A stretch of 7,499 nucleotides of DNA from Oscillospiraceae bacterium (GCA_902789835.1 CADAPN010000130.1:1-7499), one strand, 5' to 3'. Counted from the first letter of the stretch, positions 1 through 6,659 are shown. Numbers and translations: made by a program. Notes: a model not told the origin generated them from the letters alone.

Positions 1-949
1 GCCGAGGGCATCAACACCACCTGCGCCCTGATCGGTCTGTTCTCCATGTCCCAGGTCTTTATTCTGGCGGAGAAAAAGATCAAGGCGCGCGCGCAGGCGA
101 CCAAGTTCTCCGACAAGATGAGCCTCAGCCGCGAAGAACGCAAGATCCTGCGCCCGACCATCCTGCGGTCCTGGATCATCGGCAACCTCATCGGCATCCT
201 GCCCGGTGCGGGCGCCTCGATCGCCTGCTTCCTGGGCTATAACACCTCCCGCCAGTTCTCCAAGCATAAGGAGATGTTCGGCAAGGGCTCCATCGAAGGT
301 GTGGCCGGATCCGAGGCGGCGAACAACGCCGTCACGGGCGGTTCTCTGATCCCGACGCTGACCCTCGGCATTCCGGGCGAGTCCGTCACGGCGGTCCTCA
401 TGGGAGGCCTGGTTATCCAGGGCCTGACCCCCGGTCCCGAACTCTTCGGAAAGTATGCCCCCATGACCTATACCTTCTTTGCGGGCTTCGTTCTGGTACA
501 GTTTTTCATGCTGGGCATCGGCCTGATCGGCTGCCGCGGAGATCTCCCGTCTGTCCGACGCGATCCTGATCCCCTGCGTCACGGTGCTCTGCTTCGTCGG
601 TTCCTACGCCATCCACAAGAACATCATGGACATCGTGGTCATGCTGTCCTTCGGTGTCCTGGGCTATCTCATGCGGAAGCTTGACCTGAACACCGCGGCC
701 GTTGTGCTGGCGCTGATCCTCGGACCCATCGGTGAAAAGGGCCTGCGCAACGCGCTGCGTACTTCGCGCGGCAGCATCAGCGTGCTCTTCTCCTCGGTGG
801 TGTGCTGGGTACTGATCGCCCTCTGCATCTTCGGAATCCTCTCTCCGATCTTCATGAACAAGCTGGAGAAGAAGGCCGAAGCGGATGCGGCGGATACGGC
901 CGGCGGTCTGGACGAGCTCGAGAAGCTCACGGAGGAAGACTCGGTCTGA
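1..949 (+). pseudogene. tctA: TctA-family tripartite tricarboxylate transporter large permease, 5'-partial and frameshifted
   Basis: This is the C-terminal part of the large membrane subunit of a tripartite tricarboxylate transporter, which imports carboxylates with a periplasmic or extracellular TctC binding protein and a small TctB subunit. Frame 1 is open from the left edge, so the true start lies outside the window. Family landmarks are visible: the glycine-rich GILPGAGASIA segment (about 192-225), the EGVAGSEAANNAVTGG stretch (about 295-345), and the IPTLTLGIPGESVTA and GLTPGPELF motifs. After GLIGC (about 534) frame 1 runs into non-family sequence. The homologous C-terminus (EISRLSDAIL, VGSYAIHKNIMDI, LGPIGEKGLRNAL) continues in frame 2 to a stop at 947-949. 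Compared with the family from memory, about three residues are missing at the break, which would fit an 8-bp (3n+2) loss rather than a single inserted base. This could be a real mutation or a sequence error. No TctB or TctC gene lies in the window. Confidence 0.85.
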
Positions 950-984
950 GTTTTCCACCTTGAGGAGCTTGCTTTTATCAACGG

Positions 985-1031
985 AATAAAAAATCTCCCT
1001 CAAAGCAAAGCTGAGAGGGAGATTTTTTATT
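985..1031. terminator. Bidirectional intrinsic terminator between convergent genes
   Basis: A perfect 17-bp inverted repeat pairs 985-1001 with 1015-1031 around a 13-base loop. The stem has a G/C core (CTCCCTC/GAGGGAG) flanked by A-runs on the left and T-runs on the right, so either strand gives a hairpin followed by a U-tract. It lies between the tctA stop at 949 and the M20 stop at 1062, where it can end transcription of both convergent genes. Confidence 0.93.
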
Positions 1032-1061
1032 CATAAAGCTGTTCCTGCAGACGATAAGCCG

Positions 1062-2344
1062 TCAGGGATTCACATTTGCCAGCTCCATAAGCCGGATCAG
1101 AACCCGGATGCCCTGGGCATAGGAGCGGATGGGAAGGCGCTCATTGGTGCCGTGCATGCCTCTGCGCACATCTTCCGGCTCCGTCAGGAACGGGCTGCAG
1201 CGCAGACAGGTGTCACAGATCCGCTCATACTGGTGCGCGTCGGTGGCGCCGACGGTCATGGACGGCACAAAAACGACCTCCGGGTAAAACTGGCTCATGG
1301 CTTCACAGAGCTTTTTGTAGCCGAAGCCGTCGATCCGGGCGGTGGCGGAGGGGTCGTTTGCCTGGAGATAACGAAGATGCACCTTCGGTGTCGCCCTCGT
1401 TCAGGCGGAAGTTGATGACGGCGCGCATGTTCTGGGGAAGAACGTTGCAGGCGGCGCTGCCGCCCTCAATCATGGTGGGGGCGATAGTCGTCGTTACAAA
1501 GGAGAATGTCTCAGGCCGCTCTGCACAGGCAGAGGCGATCGCGTCGGCGTTCCCGCGCACATCCCGGACGAGTTCCCGTCCCGCGCACATCCCGGACGAG
1601 TTCCCGAAACGGCTCTTCGGTGATATAAGGGGAGAGCGCCTCAAAGGTGCCGATCATCGGCTCGGGCAGGCGACAGGGGAAGGGATGATCCGTAACGGTG
1701 GTAATGGCCCGGGCCAGATGCTCAAGAGAGCTCCCGCCGAAAGGCCGGTTGGAGTGGCCGCCGCGGCTTTCAACCGAGAGCTCCAGATCGGCATAGCCCT
1801 TTTCCATCAGCTCGATCAGGCCGATGGGGAGACCGGGGGCCCCGAAGCAGGCGCCGTCTTCGAGCTTGCAGCTGCCTTCATCCAGAACGAATTCCAACCG
1901 GACACCCCGGCTTTTCAGGGTTTCGGCAATATCGAGCGCTCCGAGATTCAAAGTTTCCTCATCATCACCGAAGGCAAGATAGGCTGTGCGGCGAAAGCTT
2001 TTTCCGTGGGAGAGCAGGTATTCCTCCTGCTCCGTGCCGGCGACGACCGGGACCACATCCTGGTGAGACATGTAAAGACAGGGGAGAAGCGACGGATCCG
2101 AACCCGGAACGGTGATCAGCACCGCATGGCCGATCAGTTCAAACTGCCCATGGGCCATAACGGAAGGGAAGCTGCGGCGCATCAGCGCCTGCAGCCTGTC
2201 AAATTCCGAAAAATCCGTCCGGCTGTGGTCTTCGTAGTTCACCGTTCTGCAGCGGATCGCATCCGAGAGATGGGAGACCGCGGCGTCCACATCCAGGGCC
2301 GGATAAAGAGCCTCGTTGTCAAAATACGAAAAGACCTGATTCAT
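1062..2344 (-). pseudogene. M20/M25/M40-family metallopeptidase, disrupted (two frameshifts and an internal deletion)
   Basis: M20 enzymes are cytosolic di-zinc hydrolases that cleave peptides or N-acyl amino acids; this one most resembles the CPS1/PM20D1-like carboxypeptidase branch. It starts at ATG 2344, overlapping the ATPase stop by ATGA. Visible motifs are MSHQDVVP (His94, Asp96), the GDDEE general-base region (126-130), LDEG (154-157) and the dimerisation-domain GGHS (195-198). Three lesions are seen. (1) Near 2024-2026 the sequence jumps from VAGTEQE to EYLLSHG, so roughly 40-50 residues expected in the family, including GRG-x-x-D-x-K with the bridging Asp, are absent in frame. (2) A 28-bp tandem duplication at 1551-1606 shifts the frame; removing one copy restores a family-like protein. 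(3) Near 1380-1386 about 15 residues are missing and the frame shifts again, after which VHLRYLQANDPS through the MHGTNERL metal-ligand region continues to the stop at 1062-1064. Repaired length would be about 475-480 residues, normal for the family. As written it cannot make an active enzyme. Confidence 0.9.
1551..1606. repeat. 28-bp perfect tandem duplication inside the M20 gene
   Basis: Positions 1551-1578 and 1579-1606 are identical 28-base units lying head to tail (each begins TCCCGCGCACATCCCGG). Because 28 is not a multiple of three, the duplication shifts the M20 reading frame. The minus-strand frame from the start reads up to RELVRDVRG and then becomes non-homologous, while the frame that continues the family (NADAIASACAERPETFSF) begins in the second unit. 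Deleting one unit gives a loop length that matches my recollection of M20 homologues. It is a local duplication, not a mobile element. Confidence 0.97.
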
Positions 2345-3090
2345 TCCAGCTTGTCCTCCAGATAGCGGCTGAGAAACTCTCGGGTGCGTTCATTTTTCGG
2401 ATTGCCGAAGATCTCTTTCGGGCTGCCCTGTTCCAGGATCACACCTTGGTCCATGAATACAACGCGGTCGCTGACCTCCTTGGCAAAGGCCATCTCATGG
2501 GTCACGACCACCATTGTCATTCCTTCGGCGGCCAGCGCCTTCATGACATCCAGCACTTCGCCGACGATCTCGGGGTCCAGCGCGGAGGTGGGCTCGTCGA
2601 AAAGCATGATTTCGGGCTCCATGCAGAGTGCACGCGCAATGGCGACACGCTGCTTCTGGCCGCCGGAAAGCCGGGTCGAGTCGGCATAAATGAAGTCCGA
2701 CAGGCCGACCGTTTTCAGGTTTCGGACGGCGACCTCTTCCGCTTTTGCTTTCGGCACTTTTTTCACGGTCATGGGCGCCAGGGTGCAGTTGTCGATGACA
2801 TTCTTGTTGTTGAAGAGGTTAAAGCTCTGGAAGACCATGCCGATCTTCTGCCGCAGGGCATTGAGGTTCACGTTCAGATCCATCAGATCCTGTCCATCAA
2901 ACCAGATGTGTCCGTCGTCGGCTTCCTCCAGAAGATTGATGCAGCGCAGCAGGGTGGACTTGCCGGAGCCGGAGGCGCCGATGATGCAGACCACTTCGCC
3001 CTTGTGGATTTCCAGATCGATGCCCTTGAGCACATGGAGGTCACCGAAGGACTTTTCCAGCTGTTCGATTTTCAGTACGCATTCGTCCAT
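2341..3090 (-). CDS. Polar amino acid ABC transporter ATP-binding protein (probable lysine importer)
   Basis: This 249-residue protein is the ATPase of a PAAT-type importer (GlnQ/HisP/ArtP class). It sits on the cytosolic face of the membrane and drives import by hydrolysing ATP. All nucleotide-binding motifs are intact: Walker [10 protein letters not shown] (38-46), Q-loop Gln88 in VFQSFNLF, signature LSGGQKQR (141-148), Walker [11 protein letters not shown] (163-172) and H-loop His198 in VTHEM. Length is normal for the family. The ATG at 3090 follows an AGGAGG site (3098-3103) with a 7-base spacer, and that site overlaps the permease stop codon, so the two genes are tightly linked. Its TGA overlaps the M20 ATG as ATGA, suggesting translational coupling. 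The family alone does not reveal the substrate; lysine is inferred from the riboswitch at the head of the operon. Confidence 0.96.
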   Translation of the reverse strand: MDECVLKIEQLEKSFGDLHVLKGIDLEIHKGEVVCIIGASGSGKSTLLRCINLLEEADDGHIWFDGQDLMDLNVNLNALRQKIGMVFQSFNLFNNKNVIDNCTLAPMTVKKVPKAKAEEVAVRNLKTVGLSDFIYADSTRLSGGQKQRVAIARALCMEPEIMLFDEPTSALDPEIVGEVLDVMKALAAEGMTMVVVTHEMAFAKEVSDRVVFMDQGVILEQGSPKEIFGNPKNERTREFLSRYLEDKLE

Positions 3091-3102
3091 TGTCGCGCCT
3101 CC

Positions 3103-4239
3103 TCAGTTCGAACTGGGGATCCCTTTCACCGGGGTGTCAAGCTTTTTGCCTAAGAATTGCAGCAGCTTGGAAGACAGCCAGGTGAGGATCAGGTAAAGGA
3201 TTGCCGCCACGCAGTAGATCTCCAGAGAGCGGAAATAGATGCCGCTGACGGATTTTGTGGCGTACATCAGGTCCATCACGCCGATGACCGAGAGAACGGA
3301 GGAATCCTTGATGTTGATGATGAACTCGTTGCCGATGGCGGGAATGGAGTTCTTCACCGCCTGGGGGAAGACGACCTTGATCATGCTCTGCCAGTTGCTC
3401 ATGCCGAGAGAACGGGCGGCCTCGGTCTGACCGCGGTCAATGGCCTGAATACCGCCGCGCAGGACCTCTGTCAGGTACGCCGTGGAGTTGAGCGAGACGG
3501 TGCAGAGACCGGAGATGAAAAAGCTCCAGACCTGGTTGATCTCGGTGACGGACATGTTGGTGCGCTTGAAAAGATTGAAGCCGAAGTAATAGAAAATCAG
3601 AGCCTGAACCATCATCGGCGTGCCGCGGATGACGAAGATATAAAAGCGGGAGAAGTGACTTGCCAGCCATTTCAGCGCTTTGACAAAATCGTTGTCCCTC
3701 TTGTCAGGCTCCTGAATCCTCAGGAAGACCATGAAGATCGAAAGCACAAAGGCAATGGCGGTACCCAGCAGCGCAATGCGGACGGTGGTCCAGACACCGG
3801 CCAGCAGAATATCCTTGCTCTTGACGCTCATGTAGATCATGGAAGCGCCGAAGCCCTGGGGATTCTTCTCAAGCTGCATGCAGGTCTGCACGGTGGCGAT
3901 CAGCTGCAGCAGGCCGCGGTCCAGCAGCGCAAGAAGACAGGCCAGCACCACGAGATAGGAAAACCAGCGGGAGACGAGCTTCAGGCCAGGCGTGCACAGA
4001 AAGCTGTCGCGGTAGTTCTTCCAATTCGTCAGCTTGATCACCAGAGCCAGCGCGCTCAGCGCGAGAAAGCCCCAGAAGATGATCCGACAGAGCGTACCGG
4101 GGAGATTGTCTGTCAGAAAACTGAGGGAGTGAGGCTCGCCGGCCAGAAGACTCAGACCGAGCAGTGCGATCAGACTGCCTCCGAGAAAGACGTAGGGATG
4201 GTCCCGTGTGATGAAATTGCCCTTGACGGTTCGATTCAT
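3103..4239 (-). CDS. Polar amino acid ABC transporter permease with extended N-terminus (probable lysine importer)
   Basis: This 378-residue membrane protein forms the translocation channel of the importer. The C-terminal part, about 142-365, is a standard HisM/GlnP-type permease. It contains RGTPMMVQ (205-212) and the EAA loop that docks the ATPase (EVLRGGIQAIDRGQTEAARSLG, 258-279), followed by VVFPQAVKNSIPAIGNEFI. The N-terminal 135 or so residues are extra: they carry three likely membrane segments (about 16-34, 51-69 and 92-114) and no recognisable binding-protein domain, so the total is about eight segments. Family members are commonly about 215-250 residues, although longer ones exist. 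The ATG at 4239 has an AAGGAAG site with a 7-base spacer (4247-4253). Only one permease is encoded, so it presumably works as a homodimer. Lysine specificity is inferred from the upstream riboswitch. Confidence 0.93.
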   Translation of the reverse strand: MNRTVKGNFITRDHPYVFLGGSLIALLGLSLLAGEPHSLSFLTDNLPGTLCRIIFWGFLALSALALVIKLTNWKNYRDSFLCTPGLKLVSRWFSYLVVLACLLALLDRGLLQLIATVQTCMQLEKNPQGFGASMIYMSVKSKDILLAGVWTTVRIALLGTAIAFVLSIFMVFLRIQEPDKRDNDFVKALKWLASHFSRFYIFVIRGTPMMVQALIFYYFGFNLFKRTNMSVTEINQVWSFFISGLCTVSLNSTAYLTEVLRGGIQAIDRGQTEAARSLGMSNWQSMIKVVFPQAVKNSIPAIGNEFIINIKDSSVLSVIGVMDLMYATKSVSGIYFRSLEIYCVAAILYLILTWLSSKLLQFLGKKLDTPVKGIPSSN

Positions 4240-4259
4240 GCGTGTACTTCCTTTTATGT

Positions 4260-4284
4260 GGCTCCCCGGGATACCCGGGGAGCC
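4260..4284 (-). promoter_or_regulatory. Intercistronic hairpin between binding-protein and permease genes
   Basis: A perfect 11-bp GC-rich inverted repeat pairs 4260-4270 with 4274-4284 around a 3-base loop. On the transcribed (minus) strand it is followed by ACATAAAAGG and not by a U-run, so it is unlikely to be an efficient intrinsic terminator. It lies between the first gene (stop 4329) and the permease start (4239), ending just before the permease ribosome binding site. In ABC operons such hairpins commonly protect the upstream binding-protein message and lower downstream expression; that role is inferred here. Confidence 0.75.
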
Positions 4285-4328
4285 GATTTCAGGTCAGATT
4301 GAGTTGAGATCAGTTCGCGATGATAAGA

Positions 4329-5213
4329 TCAGGTGGGCTGGTTGGTCAGAGCGGTTTCCCAGAGCTCATCGCGCTGCTCCTGGTCGATGGTGGCCAGGAC
4401 CGCATCCGCCAGACCAAGCAGGGCGTCGTCGCTCTTGCGCAGACCGACGCAGGCACCCTTGAATCCGGGATCCAGACCTTCACCTTCGGGGAAGCTGATG
4501 ACGACGAAGTCCGGGTTGGCGGCGAGGTAGCCGGGGGCGTTCTCAAGGTTAATGACGATGGCATCGCAGGTGCCCTGCTGGAGACGGGCGATCATGTCGG
4601 GGACACTTGCCACGGCTGTGAGGTGGTTGACGCCTTCGATCTGGTCGATGGTCCAGTCAAGCGCGGTATCCTTCTGGCCGAGGACACTGGCGCCGTTGAA
4701 GTCGGCGAGGCTGGTTGCGTTTTCATACTGGGTTCCGGCGTTGACCATCAGGGCGTAGACGGTCTCATGATACGGAGCGGTAAAGTTGATGGCTTCCTTG
4801 CGAGACTCGGTGTCGGCCATGCCGGCGATGATGGCGTCGATCTGGCCCTGGTTCAGAGCTTCGATCAGGCCGTCCCAGTCCATCTTCACAACCACCAGCT
4901 CCAGACCGAGCTGATCGGCGATGATGCGGGCGATCTGAACGTCGTAGCCTTCGGCATAGGCGCCGGGCACGTTCTCAATGGGGACATTGGTCTCACTGGC
5001 TTCGGATTCCTGCCAGTTGTTGGGGGCATAGGCACATTCCATACCGACGCGGAGCTGGCCGTTGAGGTAGGAGAGGGCGGCGACGTCTTCGTCGGTCAGG
5101 GTTACGGCGGCTTCTTCGGCCTCGGTATTGCCTTCCGCAGAAGCGAAAGCGCCGAGGGCGACCAGCATGACGAGTGCGAGCAGCAGGGAAAGCGTTCTTC
5201 TCAGGTTGTTCAT
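4329..5213 (-). CDS. Amino acid ABC transporter substrate-binding protein (probable lysine-binding)
   Basis: This 294-residue protein is an exported SBP_bac_3 family receptor that captures an amino acid and delivers it to the permease. Residues 1-26 form a signal peptide: Arg5-Arg6, a hydrophobic core, and an AFASA end fitting signal peptidase I cleavage. There is no lipobox cysteine, which is unusual for a monoderm Firmicutes receptor. An acidic stretch (about 27-43) precedes the folded domain. Family motifs are YAPNNW (62-67), AEGYDVQIARIIADQLG (87-103), the ligand-contacting TESRKEAINFTAPY (135-148) and LGQKDTALDW (178-187). The ATG at 5213 has an ideal AAGGAG site (5221-5226) with a 7-base spacer. 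It is the first gene of the operon and lies directly behind the lysine riboswitch and its terminator. The family also binds glutamine, arginine, histidine and cystine, so lysine rests on the riboswitch. Confidence 0.95.
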   Translation of the reverse strand: MNNLRRTLSLLLALVMLVALGAFASAEGNTEAEEAAVTLTDEDVAALSYLNGQLRVGMECAYAPNNWQESEASETNVPIENVPGAYAEGYDVQIARIIADQLGLELVVVKMDWDGLIEALNQGQIDAIIAGMADTESRKEAINFTAPYHETVYALMVNAGTQYENATSLADFNGASVLGQKDTALDWTIDQIEGVNHLTAVASVPDMIARLQQGTCDAIVINLENAPGYLAANPDFVVISFPEGEGLDPGFKGACVGLRKSDDALLGLADAVLATIDQEQRDELWETALTNQPT

Positions 5214-5249
5214 TTTGTTTCTCCTTCAAATCAGATTCAGACGAGACGC

Positions 5250-5287
5250 AAAACAAAAAGCCGTAAACGCATGTGAGCGTTTACGGC
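5250..5287 (-). terminator. Intrinsic terminator of the lysine riboswitch expression platform
   Basis: On the minus strand a perfect 11-bp stem (GCCGTAAACGC pairing with GCGTTTACGGC, plus-strand 5260-5270 and 5277-5287) with a 6-base loop is followed by TTTTTGTTTT (5259-5250). It lies between the aptamer and the binding-protein gene, as expected for a lysine OFF switch acting on transcription. Its first strand can instead pair with the 3' strand of the aptamer P1 region, which would form the antiterminator. Confidence 0.93.
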
Positions 5288-5325
5288 AAGAAACCAATCA
5301 CTGGGGCCCCAGCAGGCATCCGTAG

Positions 5326-5487
5326 TCGATAGCGCTCCACTTGCGTGACAGTCCGGCGGATCTTCTCCGGCGGCCCAGCGAAACAAAGCGCAGCTGCTTT
5401 CCATCGCTTCGGCGATGTCCCCTTTCGGTTCCTGCGGAATGCTGCTCCTGTGCAGAAACGTACTGATGAACCTCGCGCCTCTATCTT
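5326..5487 (-). ncRNA. Lysine riboswitch (L-box) aptamer
   Basis: Read on the minus strand, the leader carries the conserved core of the lysine riboswitch in order. It has GATAGAGGCGCGAG with TCATCAGTA (P1 5' strand and P2 region), CCGAAAGGGGA followed by ATCGCCGAAGC (junction and P4), then GCTGGG, a P5 hairpin (CCGCCGGAG...ATCCGCCGG), ACTGTCACGC, and AGTGGAGCGCTATC, which closes P1. P1 pairs 5481-5485 with 5328-5332 (GATAG/CTATC). The length of about 160 bases fits the class. In known members, lysine binding stabilises P1, releases the terminator and stops transcription. Here it controls an amino acid ABC importer plus an M20 hydrolase gene. It was recognised from remembered consensus, not from a covariance search. 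Confidence 0.96.
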
Positions 5488-5494
5488 GTGCGTG

Positions 5495-5523
5495 ATCATA
5501 GTCTTTCGACAGGGATTTGTCAA
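5495..5523 (-). promoter_or_regulatory. Sigma-A-type promoter of the lysine importer operon
   Basis: On the minus strand a perfect -35 box TTGACA (5523-5518) is separated by exactly 17 bases from a near-perfect -10 box TATGAT (5500-5495). Transcription should start around 5487-5489, immediately before the riboswitch P1 strand, so almost the whole 5' leader is aptamer. This is a strong constitutive-type promoter, which agrees with control being exerted by the riboswitch and not at initiation. Confidence 0.92.
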
Positions 5524-5599
5524 GAGAGGAAAAGCAGATTCTACAAATCAGAACAAATTGGAACGCATATTCATCCAAAATTAAGTGAATATATACGAA

Positions 5600-5633
5600 A
5601 AACCGGCTGCCTCTGATATGGGGCAGCCGGTTT
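5600..5633 (-). terminator. Intrinsic terminator after the exonuclease gene
   Basis: A perfect 12-bp inverted repeat (5600-5611 with 5622-5633, GGCAGCCGGTTT type) surrounds a 10-base loop. On the minus strand it ends in a short T-run (TTTTT then CG). It starts 26 bases past the exonuclease stop at 5659. It should insulate the lysine operon promoter at 5495-5523 from read-through. The U-tract is short, so termination may be partial. Confidence 0.8.
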
Positions 5634-5658
5634 GAAGCAATATTGATCAGGAATCAGC

Positions 5659-6645
5659 TCAGGCCGGACGGTTTTTGCGCGGGCTGTGGCTGCGGCCGCG
5701 GCGGCGGGCCTGGGAGAGCTTGGCGCGATAGAAGTTCTGCATCTCTTCGTCAGCCTCGTAAACCAGACGATGGGCGGTCCAGAGCTCATTGTCCAGGTCC
5801 TTCTTCAGGCGAATCCGGGAGAGAAAGTCTCCGTGCTCCGGGCAGTTGAAGAGGTTCATATAGCGTCCGTCACTCTGACTGATCCAGCGGTTGCCGGTTT
5901 GTACCACACCGCAGACGGGGCAGGAGAGTCCGTGGACCTTCGCTTCGGCAAACGCGTCGGCTTTGCTTTCAAAGCCGGAGGAGCTGTCATGCACTAGTGC
6001 TTCCTGCGAAGGGTTCAGGTCCTGTTGAGGCGGCTTATAGTTCGGCATCCGTTTGGCGAGGATTTCTTCCGCCTCCGGATAGAGGCGCATGCCCTCTTCC
6101 ATGTCAAGATGAGTGGTGACCAGCGCCGTGTTATAGGCATCGCCAAGCGCGTCATGGGCCACACGGGTCTGCTCGATCTCAAAATGCTCCATCGCAGAGG
6201 CGAGGGACTTCTGGTTCTTGTCACCTCCGGTCTGGAGGTTATAGATCATCTGCAGATTGACCCAGCCGGCAATCCAGTCCCAGTCGAGATCATGGATGAT
6301 GATGTTCTGTTCAAAGATCCCCTGATCGTCCCAGCCCCAGGTGAGAAAGGTGACATCGTCGCCGCACCAGGCCCGGAAGCGTTCCATGGCCTCGGGAAAA
6401 GTGACCCCGTGGGAGAGACGGTCCTTATCAAAGCCGGTGATCTTTTTGACCTTATAGTGCATCCGGCGGAAATAAACCGGCCGGACATCGATGGTGAATT
6501 CCTCACCGAGGGTGAGATCGGGGTTGAGCTTCACGGCGCCGATCTCGATGATCTCGCCGCGGAGATGAATGGGCAAATGGTTGAAAACGTCAGATTTGGA
6601 ACTCATGGCCTGGTTCCATTCCAAATCCAAAACGACAAAGTTCAT
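5659..6645 (-). CDS. DEDDh-type 3'-5' exonuclease with C-terminal zinc-ribbon-like motif
   Basis: This 328-residue cytosolic protein belongs to the RNase T/DNA polymerase III epsilon exonuclease superfamily and resembles KapD/ERI-1-like exonucleases, which trim nucleic acid 3' ends using two metal ions. The DEDDh catalytic set is visible: Asp7 and Glu9 in LDLEWN (Exo I), Asp106 in WGWDDQ (Exo II), and His164 with Asp169 in AHDALGDAYNT (Exo III). A linker (about 200-235) leads to Cys242-x2-Cys245 and Cys268-x2-His271 (CPVCG and CPEHG), a probable zinc-binding element, and then a very basic tail (314-328). Start choice: an ATG at 6681 is in frame, but the ATG at 6645 has a GGAGG site 9 bases upstream and begins directly before the Exo I strand, so it is preferred. 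The gene appears monocistronic. The substrate (RNA or DNA) cannot be told from the sequence. Confidence 0.92.
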   Translation of the reverse strand: MNFVVLDLEWNQAMSSKSDVFNHLPIHLRGEIIEIGAVKLNPDLTLGEEFTIDVRPVYFRRMHYKVKKITGFDKDRLSHGVTFPEAMERFRAWCGDDVTFLTWGWDDQGIFEQNIIIHDLDWDWIAGWVNLQMIYNLQTGGDKNQKSLASAMEHFEIEQTRVAHDALGDAYNTALVTTHLDMEEGMRLYPEAEEILAKRMPNYKPPQQDLNPSQEALVHDSSSGFESKADAFAEAKVHGLSCPVCGVVQTGNRWISQSDGRYMNLFNCPEHGDFLSRIRLKKDLDNELWTAHRLVYEADEEMQNFYRAKLSQARRRGRSHSPRKNRPA

Positions 6646-6654
6646 AGGAGACAG

Positions 6655-6659
6655 CCTCC
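6655..6659 (-). promoter_or_regulatory. Ribosome binding site that fixes the exonuclease start
   Basis: GGAGG on the minus strand lies 9 bases before the ATG at 6645. The alternative ATG at 6681 would translate through this site and add 12 residues (MFHSNDYRRLSP) that are not part of the exonuclease fold, so the downstream start is favoured. Confidence 0.8.

Noticed and set aside
1551..1606. Possible CRISPR repeat
   Set aside because: There are only two copies, directly adjacent with no spacer, inside a coding region; it is a simple tandem duplication.
1358..2365. Long plus-strand open frame opposite the M20 gene (335 codons)
   Set aside because: It is antisense to clear M20 homology, has no recognisable motif, and arises from the GC-rich codon pattern of the real strand.
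3157..4302. Long plus-strand open frame opposite the permease (381 codons)
   Set aside because: Its His/Asp/Gln-rich, non-globular translation is what a reversed membrane protein gives; the minus-strand permease is unambiguous.
4320..5276. Long plus-strand open frame opposite the binding protein (318 codons)
   Set aside because: It is a shadow of the SBP_bac_3 gene, which has its own start site, signal peptide and motifs.
5301..5312. 12-base palindrome CTGGGGCCCCAG between aptamer and terminator
   Set aside because: A self-complementary hexamer pair without a loop makes a poor hairpin. It may only space the expression platform, and no protein site is recognised.
5288..5487. T-box leader as an alternative to the lysine riboswitch
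   Set aside because: I see no T-box core sequence, while the ordered lysine-riboswitch motifs are all present.
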